This document shows positions 25,167-38,300 of a stretch of 64,000 nucleotides of DNA, piece by piece. The stretch is from Rotaria macrura. Taxonomy: Eukaryota > Rotifera > Eurotatoria > Philodinida > Philodinidae. Below the pieces are notes generated by a model. The model was not told the DNA's origin. It saw nothing but the letters and a program-made list of their open reading frames with translations, and ran no database searches. How positions within the stretch are numbered: position 1 is the stretch's first letter; each line of letters begins with the position of its first letter. Made by a program: the position numbers and the translations under genes. The DNA is taken from contig OENT01000501.1 in NCBI GenBank assembly GCA_900239685.1, forward strand, positions 42,158 to 106,157. Reading direction: 5' to 3'.

Positions 25167-27715
25167 GGTTGGAAAAATATTGCTACGGCGAAATAGGCAA
25201 AGTCAGTATCCGATGAAGGTTAATGATGATTCATTGGTTATGATCGTATCATAACATATTCTATTATATGGTGGAGAAATGGATAGAATAACAAGCTTTC
25301 ACACTTTTACTATCATGAGCAAATTGCAGAGATCCCATGAGTTAGATTGATTTTGACTTGAATTTTTATAGGTTACAAGTAGAGGTCTTTGAGACGGGAA
25401 CCAAACATTTGAACTTCGAGAATCGCTAGTTCCAAGGGATCTTTTAATAATAATTTCAACTACTATCTTGCATACTTTGTAGACAAGTTACTACCAGCTG
25501 CATCCAAAAGGTTAGTGTTTGACGGGAAAAGAAAACAGATTTTGACCGATTCGGCATAAAGAACCCTCATTAACGATAAGTTATTCACTAGAATTCGATT
25601 TTCTTAAACTTGAAGTACCGAAGTCAAAAATATTTCAATATTGTAAGTTTTACAAATCAAGTCAAAAATACGTCGAAACATCCAAGCCTACAGTACTCTC
25701 TCCCTTCAAACCTAAGTGTCACGAAGGAGAATGAGAATATTTTCTATTCTGCTGGACTCCTAGTGAAACAATGTTTTTGTAAATTATGTATCTTTTGAAT
25801 GGAGGATCATACGAGTATAAAACTGGGTTTGATACGTAACTGGACGTACTCTATAATAGGCACGAAAGAAAAACGAAGGGCTAATTTCTTCAAATATATG
25901 AATGAAACAACATAAGAGATTGAACTAGAGAATGTATTTCAAAGAAACAGCATCGGTAAAACCTTATAGAAACAGGTGTTTTTATGATCCTGTAAAGAGA
26001 TAAGTCATAAGAAAGGAGATGAATAATTCGCCAAACGTACTCGTCCGAAGGAATCCGACACGAATTTCGTTTTCCATGCACAGATAACCAGAAGAGTTGA
26101 TTTTATGAAAAAAACGAAGTCACTAAAGAAAGAGTCTCCAACTCCATTTGATAGCTCCTTTAGGACACCGATTGGAACACTTACAAGAAACTGAAAACTA
26201 TGCGAAGATTAATTTCATAGCATTTTCTCTATATTTTGCGATTCTGTCATTTGATTTTGATGTCAAGTAAATCTGGAACTAGCGGAGAGCATAACTGGAA
26301 TCGGTCCTATTTTAGGGCAACCTGATCTTCTAGCCTGTAAAAACTTTTCTTCGGTCGATGTATAACAGGTTTTTGGCCAGCCAGTCATGGAGTTTTTGAC
26401 TGGCCGCCGTTTGATTCATTTTATGGTTTGTAACAATCAGATTTGCACCTTGGAAGGAACGAAAAGAATGCATTCTTTGATTTGCTACTTTCAAAACTGA
26501 AAAAGTTTTTCAAAACATATCCGTTGGAATCTGCAAGTTTCATTTTCAATAGATTTTTTGCCTGTGGGACATAAGTAAATAGTATCAATAAAACTAGTGT
26601 CATAGTAAATGGTTAAAGGTGTAATACTCTAAAAACGTGGAGTAGTATCAAAGCTTTTTCGGCAAAAAAAATACACGCTTTTCCTCTGAAAAGGTTTTCC
26701 TTAGATGTTCGGAAACCTTTTTGGTTGGGTTCAGGTGCTTCCAAACCATTTCGAGGGTTCGGTGTATACTTGTCGGTCAAATCGAAAAAGGTATTATGCG
26801 ACGCCTTTTTTCGAGAGTAGTCTAAAACAAGAATCGAAGTGACGCTTAGAAAATGCAAAAAAGCATAAGATGCGTCAGAATTATCCAACTCTGAATTCAC
26901 TGCTATAAAAGACAGCAATTAACCATTGAATAACAATTTCGCAGACACAGACCGATTTGTGACTGTTACTAATCGACTGGTTACCGTTGTCGGTTTCAGC
27001 TTCCAAGTAAACAATTTCGACGGAAAATCAGATTTAAATCGATTTTCCCCAGACCGTAAGGCTAGGGCTAAGAAACGGAAATTCGCTTATGTCCACCTGT
27101 CTATCTGTAATACTTGGTACAAATGATCATCGTGATTGAAACAAGAATTATAGACAGGCATAAGGGAATTACCGTTTCTAGCATCTTAAGAAAAATATTG
27201 ATTGGCGGATGCTTGCAAGTGATAGGTATCTAAAATAAAACAGTGCATGGTCCAGTGGCTCGATTTTGATTCATGCTATTGGTTTCATAAATAGATTTCT
27301 TGTGACTTTTTTCGACAAATTGATTTAAACTATTATGTGACAGACAGTGATCGATTTAAATCATTGCCCAGGAACTGTCAACAAGTCTCAAGAGGTACCA
27401 CGCTCGAAAGTGTAGGATATAAGTCGAACGTTTTTCCAGATACTAACTGTTCCAATTATCTAGCAGAGAAATCCGAAAAATAGTTAGGAGCGTCTGTTTG
27501 TAACTTAAATCTCGAGCAAAACGTTCTTTCAAAATTATGAGATTTAAATCTGTATTGACGGCGAAACGTTTCTACATGGGCTACGGTAAAGGAAACGAGA
27601 ACATGCTAGGTGACTGACGAGTGAGAACTGTCGAGAGCTTGAGAAACTTCTTTTCACAAGCCGGTTCCTAAATACAAGCAGAAGGATAAAAATCGGTCTT
27701 ATTTATTGAAAGCTG

Positions 27716-27880
27716 CTCTTCTTCAGTTTTCGACAGGGTTTCTTATGTACACAACGCGGAGGAGGAAGCAAAGACTGCTTTTACCAAGAAAGGCTGATTT
27801 GCAACGGAATATTACGAATGATGGTTGTGATTCAGCCTGGCAAGAATTCACACTCGAAATTCGTAGTTGCGTTCGTCTTA
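27716..27880 (+). pseudogene. Possible LDL-receptor class A fragment with frameshift
   Basis: One frame reads GFLCTQ followed by CFYQERLICNGI, the spacing expected in an LDL-A repeat. The continuation with acidic and cysteine residues (TNDGCDSAWQEF) lies in another frame, implying a frameshift. Only one partial repeat is visible and no flanking exons were found, so this could be chance similarity or the remnant of a longer LDL-A gene. Confidence 0.25.
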
Positions 27881-27978
27881 ATGCCTACCTAGATGCAGGG
27901 CGATTCTGGTTACTCTAAAGTACTTATGCAGCAAGAATGAGGAATGAAAGAACATATATCACCATAGATAAGAATAAT

Positions 27979-28231
27979 CAGCCTTATTTGTGAGTGCTTA
28001 TTGGCCACATGAACATGCATAAAAAAGCGACGACAGTTGTTTATTTGCTGATAAGGGCAACCCCTTTGCTTTTATCTATCTTTCTCGATCGTCTTCTTAG
28101 CATCTGATTAAAAGACGATCAAGAAAGATAGATAAAAGCAACGATGCTGTCTTGAGTAACAAATAAACTGATGTGGCTACTTGTTTTATGTATGTTCGTG
28201 ACCAATAAGCATTGGCAAACAAGGCTCATTC
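27979..28231. repeat. Long imperfect hairpin, arms about 117 bp, 16-bp loop
   Basis: The left arm (27979-28095) and right arm (28112-28231) are reverse complements with scattered mismatches. The inner 30 bases (GCTTTTATCTATCTTTC then GATCGTCTT) are almost perfect. It looks like a fold-back MITE; its transcript would form a long double-stranded stem. Confidence 0.75.
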
Positions 28232-29838
28232 ATAAAATTTCATCAAAGAGCATACAAAGAGAACGCAGAAATAGTATATCCCATTGATGAATGCACGCAT
28301 AAAAGAGAGGAAAGATAAGAAAGCCTTGAGAGTATAGTTTTAAGGTAGGGGACGACAAAACTATTCTCTACGTATAGTAGGCGAAACGTTTTGATAAGCT
28401 GTAAATAGAAATTTACCTACAAGGATTTCAGGTGTTCTTGTTCACTTTTGAATGAGACTTGGATCAGTTGTCATCGGACAGAATGTGGGTTTTAGTATTA
28501 TTTAAAGAAACACCAACACGCACCGAAATTTGTTTCCACATAGACAACAAGTGGTTTGCATAACCACATCCATACACGTTCTTTACTCTTTCGCACAGCA
28601 ATCCTTTCTTCATTTAAAGATATAGCATTTTATTAGTGTATACAAAAACAATTTCTTCATGCGCTTTTTCTCGACTATGTTTAAACCAAGGGGTATCTTG
28701 AGATTTGTTAAATTTAGAATCTACATATATTCCATTTCTCTATACTAACATGAATACACATCATGCAAAAATTTATATTTATGTATCGTTCCGACTTTTT
28801 TATCAGAATAACAATAACGATCATAAAATGGATGATAGGGTTTGAGGGGGAGGGGGGGGGTGACCGTAATTATTGGTCTCCTACACACACAGTTAGAACC
28901 AAAACAATACTCTCATATAGCTCTTCCAAAGTTCATCCTCTTTTAATGACTAACTTTGCTGACATTAACCTATAAAATAAAGGGATTTAAAGCAGTTCTC
29001 ACACACTCAAGAAGGCGTTTTAGAAATCCAGTACTATAAAACCCGATTTTCACTTTAAAAATAGTAATTTTAACAACAAAAACTTGTTTTTAAAGCACGA
29101 TTTAGAAAGATTGTGTTGTAGAGTTTAAGGGAAGAAATTTTAACCCGCACCCTCGTCCCCCATAGGCTATGACACACATTTAAATTTAATAATTTATTAA
29201 TTACCATCACAGACTCTGATCTTCACAGGTTTTTTCAGAAGGCTTCACGGAGCTATGGCAGAGCATGTATAACTAAAATTTAATCGGAATTTACCTAGAG
29301 TATTTGTTTTTTGAAGTTCTATCTAATTAGAATAAGCAATCGTGGGGAAATCCACCCCAATATGTATTCATTCTGTTGGTTTCTGATTGACGGTTCGACA
29401 ACATAAAAATCATCGAATTTCAGTGGAAGAGAAGAAGAAAATTTTATACTCCTCACTTAGATACAAGAAGTCGTGTTCCCCTATGCGATGAATTATTTAT
29501 AGGAGGAGAATATTAGAGGAAAACTTGGACTAAATTTAAAAATTAGTGTTGGAAGTAGTTGCAATCGTATTTTTTTTCTCATTCATCCTAGCTACCATGC
29601 AAATTTTCGCAGATGGAAAAAACATCAAGCGTGTGAACCCAAGTGCTTGTAAGCGCCTGAAAATTTATAAATTACTTAAAAATATTTATATGGATAAATA
29701 TCCAATTGAAGAATGAACTTCAACCCGTATTTGTTCTAAGTTGAAGTTTTATCGGTTTATGTAAGTCAATACTCTCATCTTTCTGTTATTCAAAGAACAG
29801 TGCAAGGAATTCGAATCGAATGTGAAGTAAAACTTCAA

Positions 29839-31306
29839 TCAGAATCCAGTTAATCGTTCAGCCATTGCATTGAGAATGTTCACTAATTGTTGTGAACCAT
29901 GTCGCTTCTTCAAATGTTCTGTGAATATTGGAAAGAATAGTCTGTGATATAAAATCGGATTAACGCCCCGACGACCTTGAAGAACAGTGAAGAGATTGTG
30001 ACTAGTAGCCCATGGATCGACAATGGGTGCTCCGTCGGCTTTATCAATCTCTTTTCGACGCCATTGAAGTCCAATATTGATTGATTCAAGAAGTTGACGC
30101 CGCATAAAAGATGTCCAATCTGTAGACCACCATACACTGGGACCATAAAAATTAAGTGATGGCACAGCTGTCGTATTCGAACGATAAAAATGGGAAGTAT
30201 CGAATGTGTTGGTACAGCGAGCGGTCAAATAATATATCGTATATTCTGTCCAAGACCAACCAAAAAATACTCGTGTGAGACCATAATTCGCCATTTTGCT
30301 CAAAAACCGTCGATCACCTACAAAATCGATCGATACGTATAATTACATTATTGTTTTATTTTCTAGCACTGAAAAAACAGCAAAACTACATAGCTCAACT
30401 TACCATATAGTTTTTGTAATCGGCAAAGTGTTCTCAGCGCAATTGATTTCGACAGAATGACTGGAGTGATACCAAAGGTCGGTGCTGTTGGATCAGTTGA
30501 ATCACATGTACTTGTTACGATTTTTAGCAATTGTTCACTTTCAGGCCACCATTTATTACGGTCCGACCGTTCTTCGATTTGATGTAGGGCACGATACGAA
30601 TTTGATCTCGTAGGTCGCCACAATAAGTGTTCAACATGAATGGGCCAGAGAGCGACGCAGTCCGAATCGAGTATTAGGTAAAATTCGGTTTTGATCAATT
30701 GAGCAACGACCAACTTAAATATCATTTGAAGTCGATAGAAGTCGGTGTGTATATGTTTCAGAACACGATTATCGGACACTATGGACACAGGCCATGGCCA
30801 ATTATACGCTGGATCTCCAGTTAGAAATGGTCCTAGAATTGATGTATCTTGAGGTCGAACAAGAAACATAACTTCACTAACTCTCCGATGATCTAGATGG
30901 CATGCGAGAGCGGACAATGTGAGTGGTAATCTTTTGAATTCAGGTTGGGCTGTGACAATGACAACTGTTAGACGATCATCATTCAGGCTACTATTGCTCG
31001 ATTGCAAGGCACGTGGCCATTGGTGTTGATCAGTGTCAGTAATGCAAGTTAATGGTTCCACATGTTGAACATCGACCAACCAGGGAATATGCATGTATGG
31101 TCGAAAAATAAACTTGGGTCGGCCAGTTAATACCAAAATGCCGATTACCAGAAGAGCAACAGATAGTCTAGTGTGTCCAGGACGAATTTGACCTATTCGG
31201 TGAGCTCCATTGCTAAGAATGGTTACCTGAAACACAAAACAATCGAAATCGTATGTTCAATGCACCATTTTTGGCTTACAGTGATTTTAGAATACCAGTC
31301 AATCAT
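29839..31306 (-). CDS. Type II membrane GT-A glycosyltransferase-like protein (DUF6492-like)
   Basis: Three minus-strand exons (31280-31306, 30404-31226, 29839-30317) join in frame to 442 residues. The 27-nt first exon, coding nine residues from its ATG, was added because the longer exon starts right at an acceptor (TTTCAG) and has no in-frame ATG near its start; a 53-bp GT-AG intron links them in phase 0. A single hydrophobic segment at about residues 30-44, with basic flanks, fits a Golgi type II anchor. Next come a beta strand TVVIVTAQPEF (96-106), the metal-binding DSD in LILDSDCVAL (196-198), PTFGITPVILSK, and WSWTEYTIYYL (about 304-314), resembling the motif seen in DUF6492 proteins. 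The likely role is transfer of a sugar from a nucleotide sugar in the secretory pathway; donor and acceptor are unknown. Such proteins are commoner in bacteria, fungi and algae than in animals, so transfer is possible. Confidence 0.7.
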
Positions 31307-32581
31307 TTTTTTGACAGGCATTATTGAACTTTGATGCCAATCCTAATATTATTAGTAAAAATTCAGGCTAATTATTAAACAAAAGAACGATATTTTTTTA
31401 TAAACAGGTTTTCATGTTGGTTCTCTTTTTCTCTTCTATCATGTCACGGCATTGAGAACTTTATTTCATTTAACAACTATGGCTATGCCCTACCATCTCC
31501 ATTTTTGTATGCTCTTTCATCTCATCACCTTATCTTATATTGACCAAATAAGACGAAATAAAGAATCAATCCGATTGTCGTGCTCATTCAGGTAGGACAA
31601 ATAGCTATGATAATAATCGAGAGTTTAATTTTCGAGAGTTCAAGCGTGGTTATATACTGTGAAGTCAAAACAAAGTGGGTGAATTGTTTTTATATTATGA
31701 TGTAGGAAGAAAAAGAAAATTAAGATTAGATCGATTTTAAAAATTGCAATTTATTTTTCTTGGGAAATAGCTGTTCAGTTTTATTTTCCGTGATCTTTAT
31801 AGAAACAGGACTTCATTTTCTAAAATTATAGAAATTAATGCTTTTTTAGTTTTTTCTACACAACCTTTTTGCAATGCTTTGCATTTTTTCAGGGAAATAG
31901 AAGCTACATTGACAATTTTTTATTCGCTTACAAGAATAAAAGGACAAGTGCTGTCTATAAACAAGAAGAATAGTCTCTTCAAATTTTGATAGAAACTATG
32001 GAGTCATTTCCTGAGAAAATCACAAGAAAAAATGAAGAAGTCATTTAGGTCTAGTAAGCAATTACATATTTTTTGCATCAAATGTAAATTTGTATCTGAG
32101 ACCATTTTAATTTTTGTTTTCTCCTTTATTTTCTTTTCTAATGCAATAGAACAACGAATCTACTCAGAAAAAATACGCTTAACCGTTGATTAAATTACTT
32201 ATTTTGATTTTGATAATCTCATTATTTCTCTCATCTCTATTCTTCGTCTTCTTTATTCGTCCTGTATTCTTCAGTTAGTTCCAAATTTTAGCCACAACAG
32301 AACTGTGGAAACCCCTTTTAAAAACATTAGACTTTGTTAGAGATGAGTACTTTGACAAACGAAACGATTATGTTGCTCAAACTAGTTTCAAAAAGAGTCC
32401 ATCGGGAACTTTGAAAGCACGAATTGATTACTATGCAAATTACATGCATGGGGCTCTCTTACTAAAGCTTTGATTTATTTTAATCATAATATTCTTCTCT
32501 TGTTAGTTTAAAGAAATATAATTCCTCATCTTGTTTGATCTATGTCATTTGATAGTATAAGATTGAGAAATGTAAATAGTT

Positions 32582-32868
32582 AAGTAATTAAACTATCAAT
32601 CATTTTATTAATCTTTTAATTAATTTGTGTAACGTTTCGTTCTTACAAAGAACATCATCAGACACAATGCTGTAAAAGAAAGAGAAATTTTTAGAAAAGA
32701 CTTCAAACAATTACTTTACAAGATAAAGGATTTATTTCGTTCTTTTAAACATNNNNNNNNNNNNNNNNNTTCTTTTACAGCATTGTGTCTGCTGATGTTC
32801 TTTGTAAGAACGAAACGTTACACAAATTAATTAAAAGATTAATAAAATGATTGATAGTTTAATTACTT
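32582..32868. repeat. Near-perfect 99-bp inverted repeat around an N gap
   Basis: The left arm (32582-32680) and right arm (32770-32868) are reverse complements with one mismatch (CATCATCAG against CATCAGCAG). The 17-base gap (32753-32769) ends exactly where the right arm begins. It may be a young element with terminal inverted repeats whose interior is partly missing, or an artefact of joining two copies or strands during assembly. Confidence 0.8.
32753..32769. other. Assembly gap (17 N)
   Basis: Seventeen consecutive N. Its true length is unknown; it sits inside a palindromic structure, which typically breaks assemblies. Confidence 0.95.
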
Positions 32869-33347
32869 TATTGTTTGATCTAGTAATTCTATGGTCAGCA
32901 TATGACATCATAGATGATAATGGGAGAATATACAAGATTCGATAGAATAGTTGAGTTCCAAGGCAAAACTGACTCATCTGTTAATAAGAAATATGAGAAC
33001 TCGATAACATTAGTATGTTTACTAAACACCAGTCGTCTTCAGCTAGTAAAACGAATGCAGATACCTCAAATCGAGTCCACATAATTCAGTTACATTCGTT
33101 TCAGCAAAGCAAAAGAGATATTTTGTGTTACAAACTGGTCTAATTTCTTGTCATGGTATTCAAATATCGAAAGCGTATTTTGTTTCTTCAAGATATTCTT
33201 CCTCTCTTATTCTTTCTGCCGAGTCTTTAAAGAAACTATTTTTATATTTAGAGATTCATTTAGGACAGATAGCAACCAAAGTGCGCTAAGAATAAAAATT
33301 TTCTTATTCTTGATCATCAACTACACTGTTCTAACAAAGAAATGGCG

Positions 33348-33710
33348 CCTCTCTCTACAACTAAAAGTATAGATGATACTGCAAATTATTGTATACTGAA
33401 TTGATGCTCATCAAAAACTCAATTTATGAGTATAATTAGAGCAATCATTGTCTATCAAATCATTGAAATGTCTTGACTTGCACGTAAAACTACTCTCGTA
33501 CTTTACGATTTGCATTCTTCATGTAAGTGTTTTCACGACAAACGATTTTTTGAAAACAATCTCGGTAGTACCCCAGCCAAAACTATTTCAAAGAATTTTG
33601 TGAACTGCATCATCTTGATTTCAGTACCAGTCGACACAATTTTTGATGAGCATTAATTCAGTACACAATAACTTCGTAGTATCACCTATACTTTTAGTTG
33701 TAGAGGGAGG
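33348..33710. mobile_element. MITE-like element, 363 bp, 70-bp terminal inverted repeats
   Basis: Terminal inverted repeats at 33348-33417 and 33640-33710 share long blocks (CTACAACTAAAAGTATAG, then TACTGAATT, then ATGCTCATCAAAAA) with several substitutions, so it is not recent. The 220-bp interior does not code. No clear target duplication was seen. Confidence 0.65.
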
Positions 33711-33905
33711 GGTAAAGTTATTTTTATACCCTGCACATTAGATTCTGATCTCTGCTAATTATAACTGTGAGCCCGATAGCGTTCCCTGATCAGGATTGAA
33801 AGTACTTATTTCATCATGCAAGTCTTCGACTTATAAATACAGTGTAGTTCGACATTTGCATACCCAAGTACCTGCAGATCTTTAGTTCAGCTGACGTCGT
33901 CAAAT

Positions 33906-34145
33906 TTGCAACTAATGAAACACATTTCAGTTAGATTTATAGATATAGAGAAATGCGCGCTTGCAACGATACGAGAATTTGAATTAGAATCGTATCATAA
34001 GCCGAGAGGGAATCGGAAACCTCCGAGTATTTTTGAGAAAATCAACTTGTTAGATTCTATCGAAGAATTTTTGTTCACTTCCCTAGGGGAATACCTTAGT
34101 TTTCTAACTGAAGAAACGTTCACCCATCAAGCGGTGAGCAGCTAA
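33906..34145 (+). other. Doubtful 79-codon open frame
   Basis: An acidic, helix-prone short frame with normal-looking amino-acid composition (FEKINLLDSIEEFLFTSLGE). No family is recognised, and no splice partner was established. It could be an exon remnant. A similar doubtful frame of 124 codons lies at 34971-35345. Confidence 0.2.
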
Positions 34146-34217
34146 TACAAACGTTATTCATAAACCAAATAAGCATGATCATATTCTATTCAATTTGACT
34201 GATTTTTGGACATCTGA

Positions 34218-34254
34218 ATTCGATTCTTTTCGATTCAATCGAAAAGAATCGAAT
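34218..34254. repeat. Perfect 18-bp palindrome with 1-nt spacer
   Basis: ATTCGATTCTTTTCGATT, one C, then its exact reverse complement. It could form a hairpin or a protein-binding site; no gene is close enough to link it to. Confidence 0.75.
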
Positions 34255-35345
34255 CGAATTGAATTATTTGATCATTTTTTATGTATTTTTATCTCTGGTA
34301 TCCGTTCGATACGAACGGCGTTCAAGAAAAATGAAAAAACCTTTTACTACGCAATATCTATTTGAAAGCGAGATCTGATGATCAACTTAACTTTCACGCT
34401 ATACTGTATCCAATCATGGATGCTGTGAAAAAAAACGAGAACGAGAACCTTTGTATTTATTGTAGCTTTCAGCGTCTTACTTTCATGAACATTGGAATTC
34501 GTTAAACATCATGGCACCTGTGTTATCGTCGGTAACGAAATGACTTTTCTCTTCTTATTATTTTTTCGTTGCTATGGAAGAAGAGAAAGAAGCACGGGTA
34601 GTGCACAGAAAGTGAATCTATTAATTCTTTTGCTGTTCTGTCTGAGACAGAAAAAAAACATGTGCTGGAAGAACGTTCTCGGATAAGAAATATTTTGCCC
34701 TCTTGAAATTTCGAATTTGCTTCGAGACACTGTTTCTTACCAATAATATCCCATGATACGTAAAGGGGTGGCAGTTCAACTTAAGACGTATATTTTTGGG
34801 CTAATTTATGAAATTCTAACTGTCAAAGCTTGAGCTGTTTGTGTGTCATTGTGGGTGTTGGTGTGCATGTATGCATGTATGCATGACAGAATGGCTGGAA
34901 AGAAGACGAAAGCCATACTCACAATCACACCTGTAGAGGTCAACAATTCTTTTTTCTTTCTTCATAAAGTGTGAACAGAACAAGATCGCAGCTCTATGAG
35001 CATCATCTTTGCATTGAGAAACATTTTGATGTTAGTTTTGAGATTAGTCGTGATCGTGAGAAGATTAAAGAAGTTATTTACGACAACTATGACTCATATT
35101 GCGAAATGCTTATGGTTTACTGTTTAACAAGAACTAGACAATTGAATAAAAGGATATTTCTAAAACACCCACATTTCATTCATTTATGCCATTCAAAACA
35201 GTACTTGCAATGTGCTACATCTGTAAGGGTGCACCGTGAAAACGGTTCAGGGCAAAAGGATCTGTACATTTTACGCTCGTGTCTCACTCAGTCCTTATTA
35301 TTACGGTCTTTTTTACATTCACCAATATTGACTGTATCCAACTAA

Positions 35346-38300
35346 TTCGATGACTAAAACGATGAACCGGAGCGCAGTTGATGGTATTATTAAATTGACG
35401 AGTCGTGTATGCACCTTTTGTTTTTAGCATAAAATTTTTCTACAAAGTTTTTCCTCGTGAGAATTCAATAATGGGCCAACACAGAAAAATTTTTATGTAT
35501 TCTATTATTCATTTATTTACCAGATTCTTTTAATAGTTAGAATTAAATCTCATCGAAGTAAAGCATCATGTCAATCATGATATGATACTATCCATTTCTA
35601 ATTATAGCCTCTTACCAGGTCAATATCGACATAATATACATCGTTATTGAATTAAAAACATTAGACATAAGTCGATAAATTAAATACCAGATATTATGAA
35701 TTATGTGATTTGTAACTCATTAGAATATCGTTTCGTTATTACATTTTATTTCGAAAATGACTGCGTAAGATCATCTAATTCGGTTTTTTGCAACCTTTCG
35801 TAATAAGGAATCTAATCGAAATACATTTCCCCCTGAACATGTGACCAACTGAAGTTGGATGTAGTAAAGTACGTGCTTGTATAACTTGAAAGAAATGGTT
35901 GGCCTTAGTGAAAGCATTATTCTAATAGTTATGATTAAATATAAGAAATAACATACTCAATTAACAAACATGTTTAGGTCTGTATTTAGATCTTGAACGA
36001 TTTACGAGCATAGAGTATTATCTACGCCTATATTTAGTATTCTCTTAAGCTTTTGGATACCGCTGTTTTCAGGCTGAAGACAAGAAGAACGAAAGAATTT
36101 TTTTTCGTTCTGTTGTATCGATAAACAGCTGTGAAACGAAGTGTTCATCAGTATGACTGTATCGATCCACACTTCATATACGATAAAATATATATGAATA
36201 CAGCTGATTCACGATCGTAGAATGCATAAGAGAGTTTTTTTTCTATTTTTCTATAAGCTTGTAAAGAACGCAAGAATTCTCAGGATCCAGGAGGTTAATG
36301 AAAGTAATACACTTGATTATCTGTTTGTATAATTTTAACATAGGAATCATTCTTATTTTCAATTTTTTTGCATATGAACTATCTAGCATAAAGTTTAAGC
36401 TCATGTTCAATATAATATTGAAAAGTATTATGTTTATCTTAGCTGTCCAGATAATCCATGTGTCCCAGGCCAAATTCGTAGCATTAACTTTCTCTTGGAC
36501 ATTTATAATTATCGAATGTATTATAATCACCAAGAAATATAATATGGAGTCAATTTATTCTTGATTCAATACTTCGTCGGATTCTAAAACCAAAAGCTTG
36601 TAAAACAACTTACGAATGAGATTAAGGTTTTAACTTTGAATTCTATCAAAAAAACTGCTTCTTCTGAGACTGAATATTTTCCGCCCACTGAAAATTGTGA
36701 AAGTGGACAATAACTAATAATCTCTAATAGTTGAAACAAACAATTTCAAGTTCACTATTTTAGTTTATCAACACGATGTTTCTTTAGGGATTATCTAGTC
36801 TCCAGATCGAACATTCCGGCCTGGAAACGGCCGGTTCCAAGTCATTACAACGATTTCATGGAAGCAGTATTTTGGTAGGAAATTTTCCCCGATGATTTCA
36901 AGTTGTTTGTTACCGTATCCGGTGAGTTTCCTGCGCTTTTCTGCAGGATTCTGCAGGATGCAGAGGTTTGAATCATACCCCTGGGTATTAGAGAACTCAT
37001 AGTTAATTAATACGTAAGTTCATGTTGCACATTGTTTGTTTGACTTGATGTTTTTCTCTTTTTCATGCATCTAAAATTGCTTCTCATAGTAATCTTCTTT
37101 AACTTTGTTGTTTAGACACTCACGAACCTGCAACGCTAAAAATTAATCAAATAGATGACTTTTCCATATGATTTCCTGAGTACAAATCTTCAAAATATTA
37201 CACACTCATACAGTTGTTGCCGACTATCAATAATTGAATCTGAGAAAAAGTAGAAAGGTCCTCGAGAATGACTGGTCAAGATTATATTTTGGTAACGTTC
37301 TCGACTGATTTGAGTATTCTGCAAGTTCAAGTTTTTGATCAACTAATTTAGATTCAGTTGGTTATATTTTGAAATTATATTTCATATTTCCAATACGATT
37401 CTCTAATAATTTCATGGAATTTTGTAAATGTTGATCTTCGACTTTAATAGAATATGTATAGCATGATACTTCGAGAAAATGAAGAATAGTTAACGACTTG
37501 TACTGAGTTGTCTGTGTCAGAGAAAATTTGTATTACAATTGAGTAAATCTCTACTGAAAATAAAGATTTATACTTTATTCAATCAAAAGCAAAGTATAAA
37601 AGATGAATTTGTCTGGTCTCTAATGTCAAAAGCTATGGACACGAGCAATTATTAGATAAGAATATTTCGGTTGTTATTCCCATTAAGAATTTCTACTTCA
37701 TTTACAAATCTTTATTAAAAAAAGAGCTAAATAATTTTATTGAGAAAGATCAACGAAACCTTTTTTCTGATGGCTTCTGACAATATCTATAGAAATGAAC
37801 GATTGTGACGAGTGAGAATTCTTTCTATGTATTTTACCAAAAATTAGAACATCGAATAATTAAATAATTCTTCAATTTATGGGTTAGAGTTACGTTTTCT
37901 TGTTTATCTCACTATCTTTCGACATGAATGATTTTCGGTGGTAATAATGTTCAACCGATGAATTATATTTCACTATTGAATTTCCACTCTGATTAAAAAA
38001 TATCGTAAACATTTATTGCATGATTTTTTTTAAAAAGGATACTTTTTGGACGTCGAATCTCAGTATTGCGAGGAAGAAATCGCTTTTATGAATGATAGTT
38101 TCCGCGTTTACATCCCATGTTGTGAATACCAGATCAAGTTTTCCAGTAAACCGTGGTATTTGTCTTTCCTCCTATAGATTACACTGATATGGAAGCCGGT
38201 AACCGCACAGGTAAAACCGCAGTTAACTGCCGATTTTCTTGAGGTTTTTATTACATGGGATCCTTATAGGATATATGAAACAAAACATATATTCATCTAC

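Larger units (their letters stand above)
25170..29838. other. Intergenic region with hairpin elements and a possible LDL-A remnant
   Basis: About 4.7 kb with no intact gene that I can support. It holds a short inverted repeat (27069-27106 with 27148-27182, arms beginning AGAAACGG), a possible frameshifted LDL-receptor class A fragment (27716-27880), a long hairpin (27979-28231) and a run of nine G at about 28851-28860. The rest is AT-rich and unstructured. Confidence 0.4.
31310..33905. other. Intergenic DNA with inverted repeats and an assembly gap
   Basis: AT-rich, no supported gene. It contains the long inverted repeat flanking the N gap (32582-32868) and a MITE-like element (33348-33710), both listed separately. 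Confidence 0.5.

Noticed and set aside
36243..36564. Overlapping frames of 96 (minus) and 88 (plus) codons rich in Ile, Phe and Asn
   Set aside because: Composition is what AT-rich DNA gives in both directions; hydrophobicity alone does not support a membrane protein.
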